Origin: Mimachlamys varia
Lineage: Eukaryota; Mollusca; Bivalvia; Pectinida; Pectinidae
NCBI GenBank assembly: GCA_947623455.1
Contig: OX392540.1
Coordinates: forward strand, 6,341,432-6,405,431
DNA: 64,000 bases
Reading direction: 5' to 3'
This document shows positions 29,201 through 34,984 of the stretch, one piece after another. Numbering within the stretch: the stretch's first letter is position 1; every line of letters starts with the position of its first letter. Made by a program: the position numbers and the translations under genes. Under the pieces are notes generated by a model, which worked only from the letters and a program-made list of their open reading frames with translations, was not told where the DNA came from and searched no databases.

Positions 29201-29213
29201 TGGTGGTGGCCAT
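5156..29213 (-). CDS. ptdss1: Phosphatidylserine synthase, PTDSS1-like (9 exons, 3' end outside window)
   Basis: ER multipass enzyme that makes phosphatidylserine by exchanging the head group of an existing phospholipid for serine; the mammalian type 1 enzyme prefers phosphatidylcholine. Joining 29213-29038, 19836-19700, 18561-18443, 15238-15080, 11496-11345, 10389-10330, 9455-9374, 8094-7982 and 5221-5156 gives about 354 codons without a stop. All introns are GT-AG and all phases fit. Diagnostic stretches are [31 protein letters not shown] and CKRLGTQCW. Type 1 is favoured over type 2 by the [12 protein letters not shown] and [10 protein letters not shown] blocks. Residues I recall as essential in the mammalian enzyme (Arg/His of FTRPHP, the Glu, Asn and Asp cluster around [10 protein letters not shown], and the Arg before QYY) are all present. 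By analogy with the 473-residue human protein, about 110 residues remain left of the window. The assignment rests on remembered family sequence; no search was run. Confidence 0.95.
5208..5277 (-). repeat. 35-bp tandem duplication of the exon 9 acceptor
   Basis: Two adjacent 35-bp copies (5208-5242 and 5243-5277) each contain, in gene orientation, TTGTTGTGTTACAG followed by the first 16 bases of exon 9. Two equivalent 3' splice sites therefore lie 35 bp apart. Only the one at 5222/5221 keeps the frame; using the upstream one would insert 35 nt and lead to a stop shortly after. Confidence 0.9.
5278..5852. other. Intron 8, unique AT-rich part
   Basis: No gene recognised. The stretch 5780-5840 (ACTGGTTTGGCATAGG ... 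CAGACACCTGTATAACT) resembles 51845-51895 (ACTGGTTTGACATG ... CAGACGCCTGTAGCAAG), so part of it is dispersed repeat. Confidence 0.5.
5853..6781. mobile_element. TA-flanked DNA transposon / MITE (TIR CTGTAAACGTACTT)
   Basis: The left end CTGTAAACGTACTTATTTTA (from 5853) is matched by the inverted right end CTGTAAACATACTTCTTTTA (ending 6781), and both sides are flanked by TA. This fits a Tc1/mariner-class target duplication. TTTTAGCGC and GAATTAGCGC motifs recur inside both ends. No transposase frame is visible in the ~930 bp, so it is non-autonomous. It sits in intron 8. Confidence 0.75.
6956..7981 (-). repeat. 35-bp array amplified from the exon 8 / intron 8 boundary (about 30 copies)
   Basis: On the plus strand the unit is GTGAAACCTACCGTATAGTT followed by GGTACAGATCTATAG. 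Read in gene orientation, each unit contains AACTATACG|GTAGGT, the last 9 bases of exon 8 and its donor. Three units (7361-7378, 7851-7868, 7921-7938) also carry the preceding exon tail CTGTCTGGTGTCGGCACC. The units reading CCTTATAG give AAG|GTAGGT, a better donor than the native ACG|GTAGGT. GAGACACC variants recur at about 7131, 7411 and 7761, indicating block duplication. Confidence 0.95.
7982..8094 (-). CDS. ptdss1: PTDSS1-like exon 8
   Basis: The acceptor is CATCTTTTCACAG|TTG, phase 0. Encodes [20 protein letters not shown], then [17 protein letters not shown] and two bases (CG) of an Arg codon. [10 protein letters not shown] and the APT(V/I)R end are family hallmarks; the split Arg corresponds to a conserved Arg recalled as important in the mammalian enzyme. 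The donor is TATACG|GTAGGT. The last 9 bases of the exon plus this donor are the core of the 35-bp tandem array filling 6956-7981, and 27 bases of exon tail recur three times inside it. Confidence 0.94.
8399..8571. repeat. Near-perfect 170-bp hairpin in intron 7
   Basis: ATATATGGATTGAAAGTCAT from the left is mirrored by the inverted copy ending near 8571. The stem runs about 70 bases through TTTCATAGTGCTATGAAAG and GTTACATCCATATT with few mismatches. The loop region contains a second small palindrome (AAGCCCTAGCGGGCTT). Probably a MITE made almost entirely of TIR; no clear target duplication was identified. Confidence 0.88.
8572..9108. other. Intron 7, nothing recognised
   Basis: AT-rich sequence between the hairpin and the putative plus-strand exon. 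I see no conserved protein, RNA or clear repeat here. Confidence 0.4.
9109..9222 (+). CDS. Possible first exon of a nested plus-strand gene (hypothetical)
   Basis: An ATG in AACATGGCGGC context opens 38 codons, [18 protein letters not shown]..., ending exactly at CCCAAG|GTAAAC, a plausible 5' splice site. The peptide has CVWC followed by His and Cys (C-x2-C ... H ... C), which could be the start of a zinc-binding fold. It is GC-rich compared with its surroundings and the ATGGCGGC start is typical of metazoan first exons with a YY1 motif. I do not recognise the family and could not find later exons. It lies inside intron 7, opposite the synthase gene. It may be spurious. Confidence 0.3.
9374..9455 (-). 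CDS. ptdss1: PTDSS1-like exon 7 (82 bp)
   Basis: The C at 9455 completes the Ser codon. Encodes [20 protein letters not shown] then LLIIVWQ, matching the family's SW-x-x-V-x-W-x-DP block. The donor is TGGCAA|GTAAGT, phase 0. The acceptor implied by the frame is TTTATAAAG|C, which has A at -3 and a poor pyrimidine tract. A better-looking CAG lies 8 bases further in (GGGCAG|ATG) but would break the frame. The longer open frame starting MAGPDV in another phase across this exon is a shadow. Confidence 0.9.
9721..10116. mobile_element. TTAA-flanked MITE, complete copy
   Basis: Starts TTAA-AGGCCCAATATAC and ends GTATATTGGGCCT-TTAA, with 13-bp inverted termini and a TTAA target duplication, as produced by piggyBac- or Kolobok-class transposases. 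Non-coding. Related copies occur at 51216-51595 (left end missing) and 62205-62322 (left end only). It sits in intron 6. Confidence 0.85.
10330..10389 (-). CDS. ptdss1: PTDSS1-like exon 6 (60 bp)
   Basis: The acceptor is TTATTTGACAG|A; the A completes the Lys codon from exon 5. Encodes [19 protein letters not shown] and the first two bases of a Ser codon (AG), donor [18 protein letters not shown](I/L)(K/R)R and LQFTP are strongly conserved in PTDSS1 proteins. It is too short to be noticed as an open frame and was found by following the splice phase. Confidence 0.94.
   Translation of the reverse strand, partial: RYPHNNWETEEDSASVYSC
10574..10958. mobile_element. MITE with TIR CAGTGTGCGAAAGTA (intron 5)
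   Basis: CAGTGTGCGAAAGTA at 10574 is the reverse complement of the end at 10958, and inner segments about GATAGACC / GGTCTATG recur in opposing orientation. It is flanked on both sides by CAA, possibly a 3-bp duplication. No coding region. The superfamily is not assigned. Confidence 0.65.
10959..11344. other. Intron 5, 3' of the MITE: nothing recognised
   Basis: AT-rich single-copy-looking sequence leading to the exon 5 donor at 11344. No further exon or repeat was seen. Confidence 0.4.
11345..11496 (-). CDS. ptdss1: PTDSS1-like exon 5 (active-site cluster)
   Basis: The acceptor is GTTGTTTGTAG|ATG, phase 0. Encodes [18 protein letters not shown], then [16 protein letters not shown] (membrane) and [13 protein letters not shown] plus two bases (AA). 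[10 protein letters not shown]...LD...CN carries the Asn, Glu, Asp, Asp, Asn series that I recall as essential by mutagenesis of the mammalian enzyme; every one is retained, so the protein is predicted to be active. The donor is CAA|GTGAGT, phase 2. Length is 152 bp. Confidence 0.95.
11701..14040. repeat. 39-bp minisatellite in intron 4 (about 60 copies)
   Basis: The unit is CATACCTGGTACATACAGAC followed by GTACATGTCAATATCCAGA. The main variants are CCCGG/CCTGG, GTACATGG/GTACATGT and GACGTAC/GACATAC. CCCGG copies cluster at about 12420-13070 and GACATAC copies at about 13200-14030, so the array has diversified by block amplification. Because 39 is a multiple of 3, several frames on both strands stay open for up to ~800 codons; these are period artefacts, not genes. 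Confidence 0.97.
14041..14479. other. Intron 4 between two arrays
   Basis: Contains a short TTACTGACTGACTTAC microrepeat at 14130-14180 and the bivalve-type AAAGGGCCATAACTCCCTTA motif at about 14287. The text near 14355-14400 (ACTGATTATACATGTGAAGT, then AATTTACTG) parallels 11655-11697 just before the 39-bp array, so the two arrays share a flanking sequence. Confidence 0.55.
14480..15055. repeat. 24-bp minisatellite next to the exon 4 donor (about 24 copies)
   Basis: The unit is CAAGGGGTATAACTCTGGTT plus CAGA. The array stops about 25 bp inside intron 4, so it begins almost at the 5' splice site. In gene orientation the unit contains GAGTTATACC, which weakly resembles the donor GAG|GTATAAAG. 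Open frames encoding [12 protein letters not shown] repeats are a consequence of the 24-bp period. Confidence 0.95.
15080..15238 (-). CDS. ptdss1: PTDSS1-like exon 4
   Basis: The acceptor is TTTATATTCAG|GAA, phase 0. The 53 codons run from [17 protein letters not shown] through [21 protein letters not shown] to [11 protein letters not shown]. The AHF His corresponds to a conserved His in the family, and the two Glu of WEITE begin the acidic/polar catalytic cluster. The donor is ACTGAG|GTATAAAG, phase 0, an ordinary but not strong donor. The intron begins only about 25 bp before a 24-bp minisatellite (14480-15055). Confidence 0.95.
15239..15905. other. Intron 3, 3' part: dispersed repeat fragments
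   Basis: Contains a TAATGCATGAAA / TACATAATGC direct repeat pair (15518-15540 and 15755-15780, both after TTCTGATGTTTTCTAC-like text) and AAAGGGCCATAACTC at about 15799. No gene seen. Confidence 0.5.
15906..16150 (+). mobile_element. Bivalve interspersed repeat, 5' fragment (copy 1)
   Basis: AGCCCAGAGGGCCTATATCG, then CTGGCTTTCAGCAAATG and GATCTGCCACAATATTGCCC, matches the copy at 16881 almost base for base. The head motif GAGGCCCAGAGGGCCTGTAT is one I know from many bivalve genomes. Non-coding, probably a SINE- or MITE-like family. Confidence 0.7.
16151..16880. other. Intron 3, between two repeat copies
   Basis: 16165-16430 holds several GCGATATCG/AATATCGCC words and resembles, loosely and inverted, 17790-17980. 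No gene recognised. The rest is AT-rich. Confidence 0.4.
16881..17590 (+). mobile_element. Bivalve interspersed repeat, longer copy (copy 2)
   Basis: Starts AAGAGGCCCAGAGGGCCTGT at 16881 and follows copy 1 through GCCCTTTATGAACTCCTAGC. It then continues with TAGTTTTGGGGTGGGGATCT, which is also found at about 22600, and CCCCTGGGGG blocks. Non-coding. It tells us that the 22.5-23.2 kb fragment belongs to the same family. Confidence 0.7.
17591..18442. other. Intron 3, 5' part: no gene recognised
   Basis: AT-rich with an imperfect hairpin at about 18245-18300 (GGAAAAAGCATGAAAAAT ... ATTTTCCATGCTTTTTCC). Nothing conserved was recognised. Confidence 0.4.
18443..18561 (-). CDS. ptdss1: PTDSS1-like exon 3
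   Basis: The acceptor is CATTGACAG|GG; the two G complete the Gly codon. The encoded segment [19 protein letters not shown] is membrane segment 3 followed by a basic loop, then [12 protein letters not shown], matching the family pattern of membrane helix followed by a W-x-D/Y-P-D/N-L loop. It ends GVEEK-like (ITVEEK) exactly on a codon boundary, donor GAGAAG|GTACGT. Length is 119 bp (2 + 39 codons). The loop after YPDL is a few residues shorter than in the human protein. Confidence 0.93.
18870..19330. repeat. Diverged ~150-170-bp tandem repeat with TCAAGGTCA motifs
   Basis: Three diverged units share CATCCAAGGAACCTTTCAGC-like text, then AATCAGAAGAAGTTGTTTGA, GGTTTTAACA and TGACCTTG. Two units hold GGGTCAAGGTCATTT (18878, 19178). 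This kind of TGACCTTGA...TCAAGGTCA repeat is common in bivalves. It lies in intron 2. Confidence 0.75.
19331..19560. repeat. Fragments of a TATAAAGGACAC repeat
   Basis: CTATAAAGGACACCTG and similar words recur at 19340-19460. They resemble the core of the 38-bp array at 48.2-50.8 kb (TTTATAAGGGACACCCTACG), suggesting a dispersed family that has expanded into a tandem array elsewhere in the window. Confidence 0.55.
19561..19745 (-). repeat. 65-bp triplication of the exon 2 tail and donor
   Basis: In gene orientation the unit is the last ~45 bases of exon 2 (from TGGCCCATTCACACGG), the donor TTTG|GTAAGT, and TTTTGTCATTAA. Copies lie at about 19696-19745 (the true exon), 19631-19695 (nearly identical) and 19561-19630 (diverged, with a 3-bp insertion after the donor and other small changes). 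Two decoy donors therefore sit at 19635 and 19565. The 65-bp spacing shifts the frame, so decoy use gives a truncated protein. TAATGGCCC microhomology lies at the junctions. Confidence 0.92.
19700..19836 (-). CDS. ptdss1: PTDSS1-like exon 2
   Basis: The acceptor is TTCTGTTGTAG|A; the A completes the split Arg codon. The exon encodes [10 protein letters not shown], then a membrane segment ([17 protein letters not shown]), then the family signature [18 protein letters not shown] and one base of a Gly codon. Arg and His of FTRPHP are recalled as essential in mammalian PSS1. Length is 137 bp. The donor is TTTG|GTAAGT at 19700/19699. The 3' ~45 bp of the exon and its donor are copied twice more downstream (see the 65-bp repeat). 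Confidence 0.95.
19837..20415. other. Intron 1, 3' end
   Basis: Contains GGTGAAAGGGAGGTAACTCT at 19948-19967, a common bivalve repeat motif. Otherwise AT-rich with no gene recognised. Confidence 0.45.
20416..21900 (-). pseudogene. Decayed LINE ORF2 C-terminal region, interrupted by a MITE
   Basis: Conceptual minus-strand fragments match the C-terminal part of L1/Tx1-like retrotransposon polymerases, in order: [10 protein letters not shown] (about 21860-21880); [11 protein letters not shown] (about 21690-21720); then, beyond the inserted element, [10 protein letters not shown] ... [20 protein letters not shown] and ILTTNSYLF (about 20960-21130); a zinc-knuckle-like [18 protein letters not shown] (about 20620-20670); and [17 protein letters not shown] (about 20440-20500). 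Frames shift and stops occur, so it is a dead copy. Family recognition is by motif pattern only. Confidence 0.7.
21185..21662. mobile_element. TA-flanked MITE, TIR CAGTGTACCCTCG, inserted in the LINE relic
   Basis: Starts CAGTGTACCCTCG and ends CGAGGGTACACTG, with TA on both sides, as for Tc1/mariner-type insertion. Inner words CCGCCACCCT and TACCGCCA recur. Non-coding. It splits the minus-strand LINE relic, so it inserted after the LINE. Confidence 0.85.
21939..22166 (+). pseudogene. LINE C-terminal fragment, plus strand
   Basis: The frame ends ...[40 protein letters not shown]. The IILxxKxYIYxxRC pattern is that of LINE ORF2 C-termini and parallels [14 protein letters not shown] in the adjacent minus-strand relic. 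It is thus a second fragment of the same family, lying head-to-head with the first. No complete element is present. Confidence 0.55.
22540..23190 (+). mobile_element. Bivalve interspersed repeat, 3' fragment
   Basis: Carries TAGTTTTGGGGTGGGGATTT twice over (22600 and a diverged copy at 22742), CCCC-rich blocks including a run of about 15 C at 23017, and the tail CAATAGCTCTCCCTGTTC ... GAACAGGCGAGCAAAAAA. The tail hairpin (CTGTTC/GAACAG) with a following A-run is a known bivalve repeat end. Same family as 16881-17590. Confidence 0.7.
23191..24747. other. Intron 1, no gene recognised
   Basis: AT-rich; open frames are short and unlike known proteins. A small CTCCTTTT... (24.36 kb) region and GGGGCC words at about 24150 are unremarkable. 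Confidence 0.4.
24748..26412. repeat. 37-bp minisatellite in intron 1 (about 45 copies)
   Basis: The unit is GGACATTTGTTTGACTGGAC followed by ATGTCTCCACACGATAG, with frequent variants ATGACTCC/ATGGCTCC, CACCCG and AGAGACATT. Three units make 111 bp, so frames of up to ~460 codons (QTNVPIVW.., SNKCPYRVE..) remain open on the minus strand. These are period artefacts. Confidence 0.97.
26413..27051. other. Intron 1, no gene recognised
   Basis: Contains a short GGCCAGTTG repeat at 26570-26640 (GCCACAGGCCAGTTG, GGGCCAGTTGGG, GGGCCAGTTA). Otherwise nothing is recognised. Confidence 0.4.
27052..27553. mobile_element. Foldback MITE with ~100-bp TIRs
   Basis: CAGTTACGTGCCAAAA at 27052 and its inverted partner ending CACTG at 27553 begin ~100-bp arms. 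The arms share GTCTTTCAATTTTTTTT, TTTTGCTATATATTCTT and AATGAATTTTCCTG. TA precedes the left end but TC follows the right. There is no transposase frame. Confidence 0.75.
27554..29037. other. Intron 1, 5' part, AT-rich
   Basis: Very AT-rich unique-looking sequence with many ATAGCTATA words at 28.3-28.6 kb. No gene, RNA or clear mobile element was recognised. The exon 1 donor is at 29037. Confidence 0.45.
29038..29213 (-). CDS. ptdss1: PTDSS1-like exon 1 (start codon, residues 1-58)
   Basis: Begins [13 protein letters not shown] and continues through [11 protein letters not shown] and [10 protein letters not shown] to YAAFT plus two bases (AG) of an Arg codon. [15 protein letters not shown] matches the family's cytosolic N-terminus, and the last ~20 residues form membrane segment 1. 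Two in-frame ATGs exist. The one at 29213 has a poor -3 base (T), while the one at 29201 (fifth codon) sits in CCACCATG and has a better Kozak context; either could be used. An out-of-frame ATG at 29217 overlaps the start by 4 bases and could act as a short upstream ORF. The donor is ACAAG|GTAAGG, intron phase 2. Confidence 0.93.
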
Positions 29214-29358
29214 GCATGCCCATTAGATCGAAAGGGCTATATCTCATCCACCACAGACATCATCCACTACAGGGCAGTAGGCGGGACAAAATGGCGGCAC
29301 GAGAGGCGGAGTTTAGGGCGGAGTTAGGCCATATTGAATGAGCTCGTGAATGTTGAAC
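29214..29358 (-). promoter_or_regulatory. TATA-less promoter / 5' UTR of the PTDSS1-like gene
   Basis: This GC-richer stretch just upstream of the start codon contains, in gene orientation, GCCGCCATTTTG (the YY1 consensus) around 29288-29300 and several CCGCCC/CCGCCT boxes between 29300 and 29330. I see no TATA box. Near 29240-29275 it also carries two copies of TGTRGTGGATGA, the core of the 60-bp satellite. A hAT-like element bounds it at 29359. The transcription start was not determined. Confidence 0.6.
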
Positions 29359-30286
29359 CACAGGGGCTAGGCACGGACCTATGTCACTATGAAATGATTG
29401 TCAGATATTTTTTTTACCTTTCTCGAATATAGCCCCTCCCACTACTATATATCTGTGACAAGGGAAAGAACTAGCCTCAACGAGAAAATCGACCTATTTT
29501 CACTCTAAGCTTGTTTTCGTCACTGAATGAAGTCCAATTTTTTACATGCATGCCTCATTTTAAAGGTGAAACTTTTATCTTTCAGCCGATACCAAATATA
29601 TCCCGCTACACGCATGTAAAAGCTCACTAGGCTGTCTTGAATCCGAGGTTTTGCATGAAAATCGTTAGGTGGGCACTTCCGTGTCCAGTGCTTCATACCT
29701 TGTCTAACCATGGGTATAGCTTTATTAACGTGGTGATTACTGAAAACGGCTTTGCAGTTCCATCACTAATGCTAAAGCACGTTATCCTACCTTGAAGTCG
29801 AATGTTTATCGCTATTGTAATCCAGGTCATCCGAGGTTAAATTTACGGTTCACTGAAGATGTGAACTTCATCCGCCATTTTGCAAGTTTACATATTTTCG
29901 GAATCCATCTAGATTTTCCCACTACTCATGTAGACCGACAAACTCCGAACAGTTGCACTGGACACGGAAGTGCCCACCTAACGATTTTCATGCAAAACTC
30001 GGATTCTAGACAGCCTAGTGAGCTTTTACATGCGTGTAGCGGGATATATTTGGTATCGGCTGAAAGATAAAAGTTTCACCTTTAAAATGAGGCATGCATG
30101 TAAAAAATTGGACTTCATTCAGTGACGAAAACAAGCTTAGAGTGAAAATAGGTCGATTTTCTCGTTGAGGCTAGTTCTTTCCCTTGTCACAGATATATAG
30201 TAGTGGGAGGGGCTATATTCGAGAAAGGTAAAAAAAATATCTGACAATCATTTCATAGTGACATAGGTCCGTGCCTAGCCCCTGTG
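29359..30286. mobile_element. hAT-like foldback element with 332-bp TIRs and 8-bp TSD
   Basis: The left arm 29359-29691 and right arm 29955-30286 are near-perfect inverted copies starting CACAGGGGCTAGGCACGG. Both outer flanks are TGTTGAAC (29351-29358 and 30287-30294), an exact 8-bp target duplication as made by hAT (also P-type) transposases. The ~260-bp centre has no credible frame, so it is non-autonomous. It lies about 145 bp upstream of the synthase start codon. Confidence 0.93.
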
Positions 30287-30294
30287 TGTTGAAC

Positions 30295-31418
30295 TGGCGA
30301 TAAGGATATTATCAATTTCTTATAGATGTAGACCTTCATACACTGATTAAAGAGAAAAAGTCGAAATTAACGATGAAGTTACGATCTATAGATCAACGTC
30401 AAGTAGTGAAGCATTGTTGTGTACTTACATGGACTTAGTCCGTGGTTCTTATTAGTTTGTTCAGATGTGCCGGAGACGTATAAAGTGGCTAATTATTTTT
30501 TTATCATACCAATTTAGACACTTTAGCCCTTTTTCCTATTGTAAAGAAATGTAAAAATTAAATATATCCGATCTTTATTTCCCAGCTAACGTACACTTGT
30601 CTAGTACACCAAAACTGCATTTCGTAGCTATCTAATTATATATAAATCCGTGATAATGTTTTGTAACTGATTTAATGGGGTCCATTTAGTCCTCTCGGCC
30701 ACACAAATGAAATAGGATACATGGGCCATTAACCTTAGACTGACTGACCGCTGTATAGAAATAGGAATTTCTTTACGTCTTAGGCAGGAGGAGGGGTGGG
30801 CGGCAAATTTACTACTTGTCAGCACAACAGCCCTCTTTCGTGCGAGACCCAGCTGGTCAATGTCATAGCCCAGTTATCGATAGTATACATATGTATACGT
30901 GTTAATGAGAATCACATAAAAGAAGTGCGCGCCTCTTAATTTTGGGGGTTTTGAGAAAAGGAATTTCACAGAAACAGCTGTTCTTTATTACCTAAAATCT
31001 AGTAAATAAATGATAGTACAATCCATATAATTTGAGTATTTGTGTCATTTTGGGGGATAATCCTATAACTTAAAACATATGTTGCTTCACTCTCACCACA
31101 TATACGTCCATGCTCTCGCAATCGGTGTAAGCAACATGTATTGTAACTGTGTATAGTTAATAATTTACGCATAAACATTTGTTAAAGTTTTTAGTGTGTA
31201 TATCTGTAACATAACTACATTTAAGAACCATTTGCTAATCTATATATATGTTGGGGCATGGGCGATTGTAACAGTACATGCTCTAATAGCATATTTACCC
31301 ATATTTCTTACCCGCACGTAGGGCTATTTGTCAAAAAATATTCTTCTTGTCTGAAATTGATACATTGGTACGAGTATATAATAAACATTTGTCGGATCTA
31401 ATGACAAAAACTTACAGT
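30295..31418. other. Region upstream of the PTDSS1-like gene, no gene recognised
   Basis: Mixed-composition unique sequence between the hAT-like element and the large satellite. Short open frames only. It could hold distal promoter elements of the minus-strand gene, but nothing specific is visible. Confidence 0.4.
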
Positions 31419-34400
31419 TTACGCGTCTCATCCACTACAGGTCATATCGGTATATATAACTATTTCATAAAGTAGATTTTACACATCTCATCCTCTACAG
31501 GTCATATCGGTATATATAACTGTTACAGAAAGTATATTTTACTCATCTCATCCGCTACAGGTCATATCGGTATATATAACTATTACAGAAAATAGATTTT
31601 ACGGATCTCGTCCACTACAGGTCATATCGGTATATAGTTATCTGTTACAAAAAATACATTTTACTTATAAATCTCATCCACTACAGGTCATATCGGTATA
31701 TATAACTATTACAGAAAATAGATTTTACGCATCTCATCCACTACAGGTCACATCGGTATATATTACTGTTACAGAAAATAGATTTTACTCATCTCATCCA
31801 CTACAGGTCATATCGGTATATAGTTATTACAAAAAATAGATTTTACTCATCTCATCCACTACAGGTCATATCTGTATATATAATTGTTACGGAAAGTAGA
31901 TTTTACTCATCTCATCCACTACAGGTCATATCTGTATATATAACTGTTACGGAAAGTAGATTTTACGCATCTCACCCACTACAGGTCACCTCGGTATATA
32001 TAACTGTTACAGAAAGTATATTTTACTCATCTCATCCACTACAGGTCATATCTGTATATATAACTGTTACGGAAAGTAGGTTTTACTCACCTCATCCACT
32101 ACAGGTCATATCGGTATATATAACTGTTACAGAAAGTATATTTTACTCATCTCATCCACTACAGGTCATATCGGTATACATAATTATTACAGAAAGTAAA
32201 TTTTACGGATCTCATCCACTACAGGTCATATCGGTATATATAACTGTTACGGAAAGTAGATTTTACGGATCTCATCCACTACAGGTCATATCGGTATATA
32301 TAGCTGTTACAGAAAATAGATTTTACTCATCTCATCCACTACAGGTCATATCTGTATATATAACTGTTACGGAAAGTAGATTTTACGGATCTCATCCACT
32401 ACAGGTCATATCTGTATATATAACTGTTACGGAAAGTAGGTTTTACTCACCTCATCCACTACAGGTCATATCGGTATATATAACTGTTACGGAAAGTTGA
32501 TTTTACGCATCTCATCCACTACAGGTCATATCGGTATATATAACTGTTACGGAAAATAGATTTTACGGATCTCATCCACTACAGGTCATATCGGTACATA
32601 TAACTGTTACGGAAAGTAGATTTTACGCATCTCATCCACTACAGGTCATATCGGTATATATTACTGTTACGGAAAGTAGATTTTACGGATCTCATCCACT
32701 ACAGGTCATATCGGTATATATAACTATTACAAAAAATAGATTTTACTCATCTCATCCACTACAGGTCATATCGGTATATATTACTGTTACAGAAAATAGA
32801 TTTTACTCATCTCATCCACTACAGGTCATATCGGTATATAGTTATTACAAAAAATAGATTTTACTCATCTCATCCACTACAGGTCATATCTGTATATATA
32901 ATTGTTACGGAAAGTAGATTTTACGTATCTCATCCACTACAGGTCATATCTGTATATATAACTGTTACGGAAAGTAGATTTTACGCATCTCATCCACTAC
33001 AGGTCACCTCGGTATATATAACTGTTACAGAAAGTATATTTTACTCATCTCATCCACTACAGGTCATATCTGTATATATAACTGTTACGGAAAGTAGGTT
33101 TTACTCACCTCATCCACTACAGGTCATATCGGTATATATAACTGTTACAGAAAGTATATTTTACTCATCTCATCCACTACAGGTCATATCGGTATATATA
33201 ACTATTACAGAAAGTAAATTTTACGGATCTCATCCACTACAGGTCATATCGGTATATATAACTGTTACGGAAAGTAGATTTTACGGATCTCATCCACTAC
33301 AGGTCATATCGGTATATATAGCTGTTACAGAAAATATATTTTACTCATCTCATCCACTACAGGTCATATCGGTATATATAACTGTTACGGAAAGTAGATT
33401 TTACGGATCTCATCCACTACAGGTCATATCGGTATATATAACTGTTACGGAAAGTAGGTTTTACTCACCTCATCCACTACAGGTCATATCGGTATATATA
33501 ACTGTTACGGAAAGTCGATTTTACGCATCTCATCCACTACAGGTCATATCTGTATATATAACTGTTACGAAAAGTAGATTTTACGGATCTCATCCACTAC
33601 AGGTCATATCTGTATATATAACTGTTACGGAAAGTAGATTTTACGGATCTTATCCACTACAGGTCATATCGGTATATATAGCTGTTACAGAAAATAGATT
33701 TTACTCATCTCATCCACTACAGGTCATATCGGTACATATAACTGTTACGGAAAGTAGATTTTACGGATCTCATCCACTACAGGTCATATCTGTATATATT
33801 ACTGTTACAGAAAGTATATTTTACGTATCTCATCCACTACAGGTCATATCGGTATATATAACTGTTACGGAAAGTAGATTTTACGGATCTCATCCACTAC
33901 AGGTCATATCGGTATATATAACTGTTACGGAAAATAGATTTTACGGATCTCATCCACTACAGGTCATATCGGTACATATAACTGTTACGGAAAGTAGATT
34001 TTACGCATCTCATCCACTACAGGTCATATCGGTATATATTACTGTTACGGAAAGTAGATTTTACGGATCTCATCCACTACAGGTCATATCGGTATATATA
34101 ACTATTACAGAAAATAGATTTTACTCATCTCATCCACTACAGGTCACCTCGGTATATATAACTGTTACAGAAAATAGATTTTACGGATCTCATCCACTAC
34201 AGGTCATATCGGTATATATAACAGTTACGGAGAGGAGATTTTACGTATCTCATCCACTAAAGGTCATATCTGTATATATAACTGTTACGGAAAGTAGGTT
34301 TACTCACCTCATCCACTACAGGTCATATCTGTATATATAACTGTTACAGAAAGTATATTTTACGCATCTCATCCACTACAGGTCATATCGGTATATAGTT

Positions 34401-34984
34401 ATCTGTTACAAAAAATACATTTTACTTATAAATCTCATCCACTACAGGTCATATCGGTATATATAACTGTTACGGAAACTAGATTTTACGGATCTCATCC
34501 ACTACAGGTCATATCTGTATATATAACTGTTATGGAAAGTAGATTTTACGCATCTCATCCACTACAGGTCACATCGGTATATGTAACTGTTACTGAAAAT
34601 AGATTTTACTCATCTCATCCACTACAGGTCATATCGGTATATATAGCTGTTACAGAAAATAGATTTTACTCATCTCATCCACTACAGGTCATATCTGTAT
34701 ATATAACTGTCACGGAAAGTAGGTTTTACTCACCCCATCCACTACAGGTCATATCGGTACATATAACTGTTACGGAAAGTAGATTTTACGGATCTCATCC
34801 ACTACAGGTCATATCGGTATATATAACTGTTACGGAAAGTAGATTTTACGGATCTTATCCACTACAGGTCATATCGGTATATATAGCTGTTACAGAAAAT
34901 AGATTTTACTCATCTCATCCACTACAGGTCATATCTGTATATATAACTGTTACAGAAAGTATATTTTACTCATCTCATCCACTA

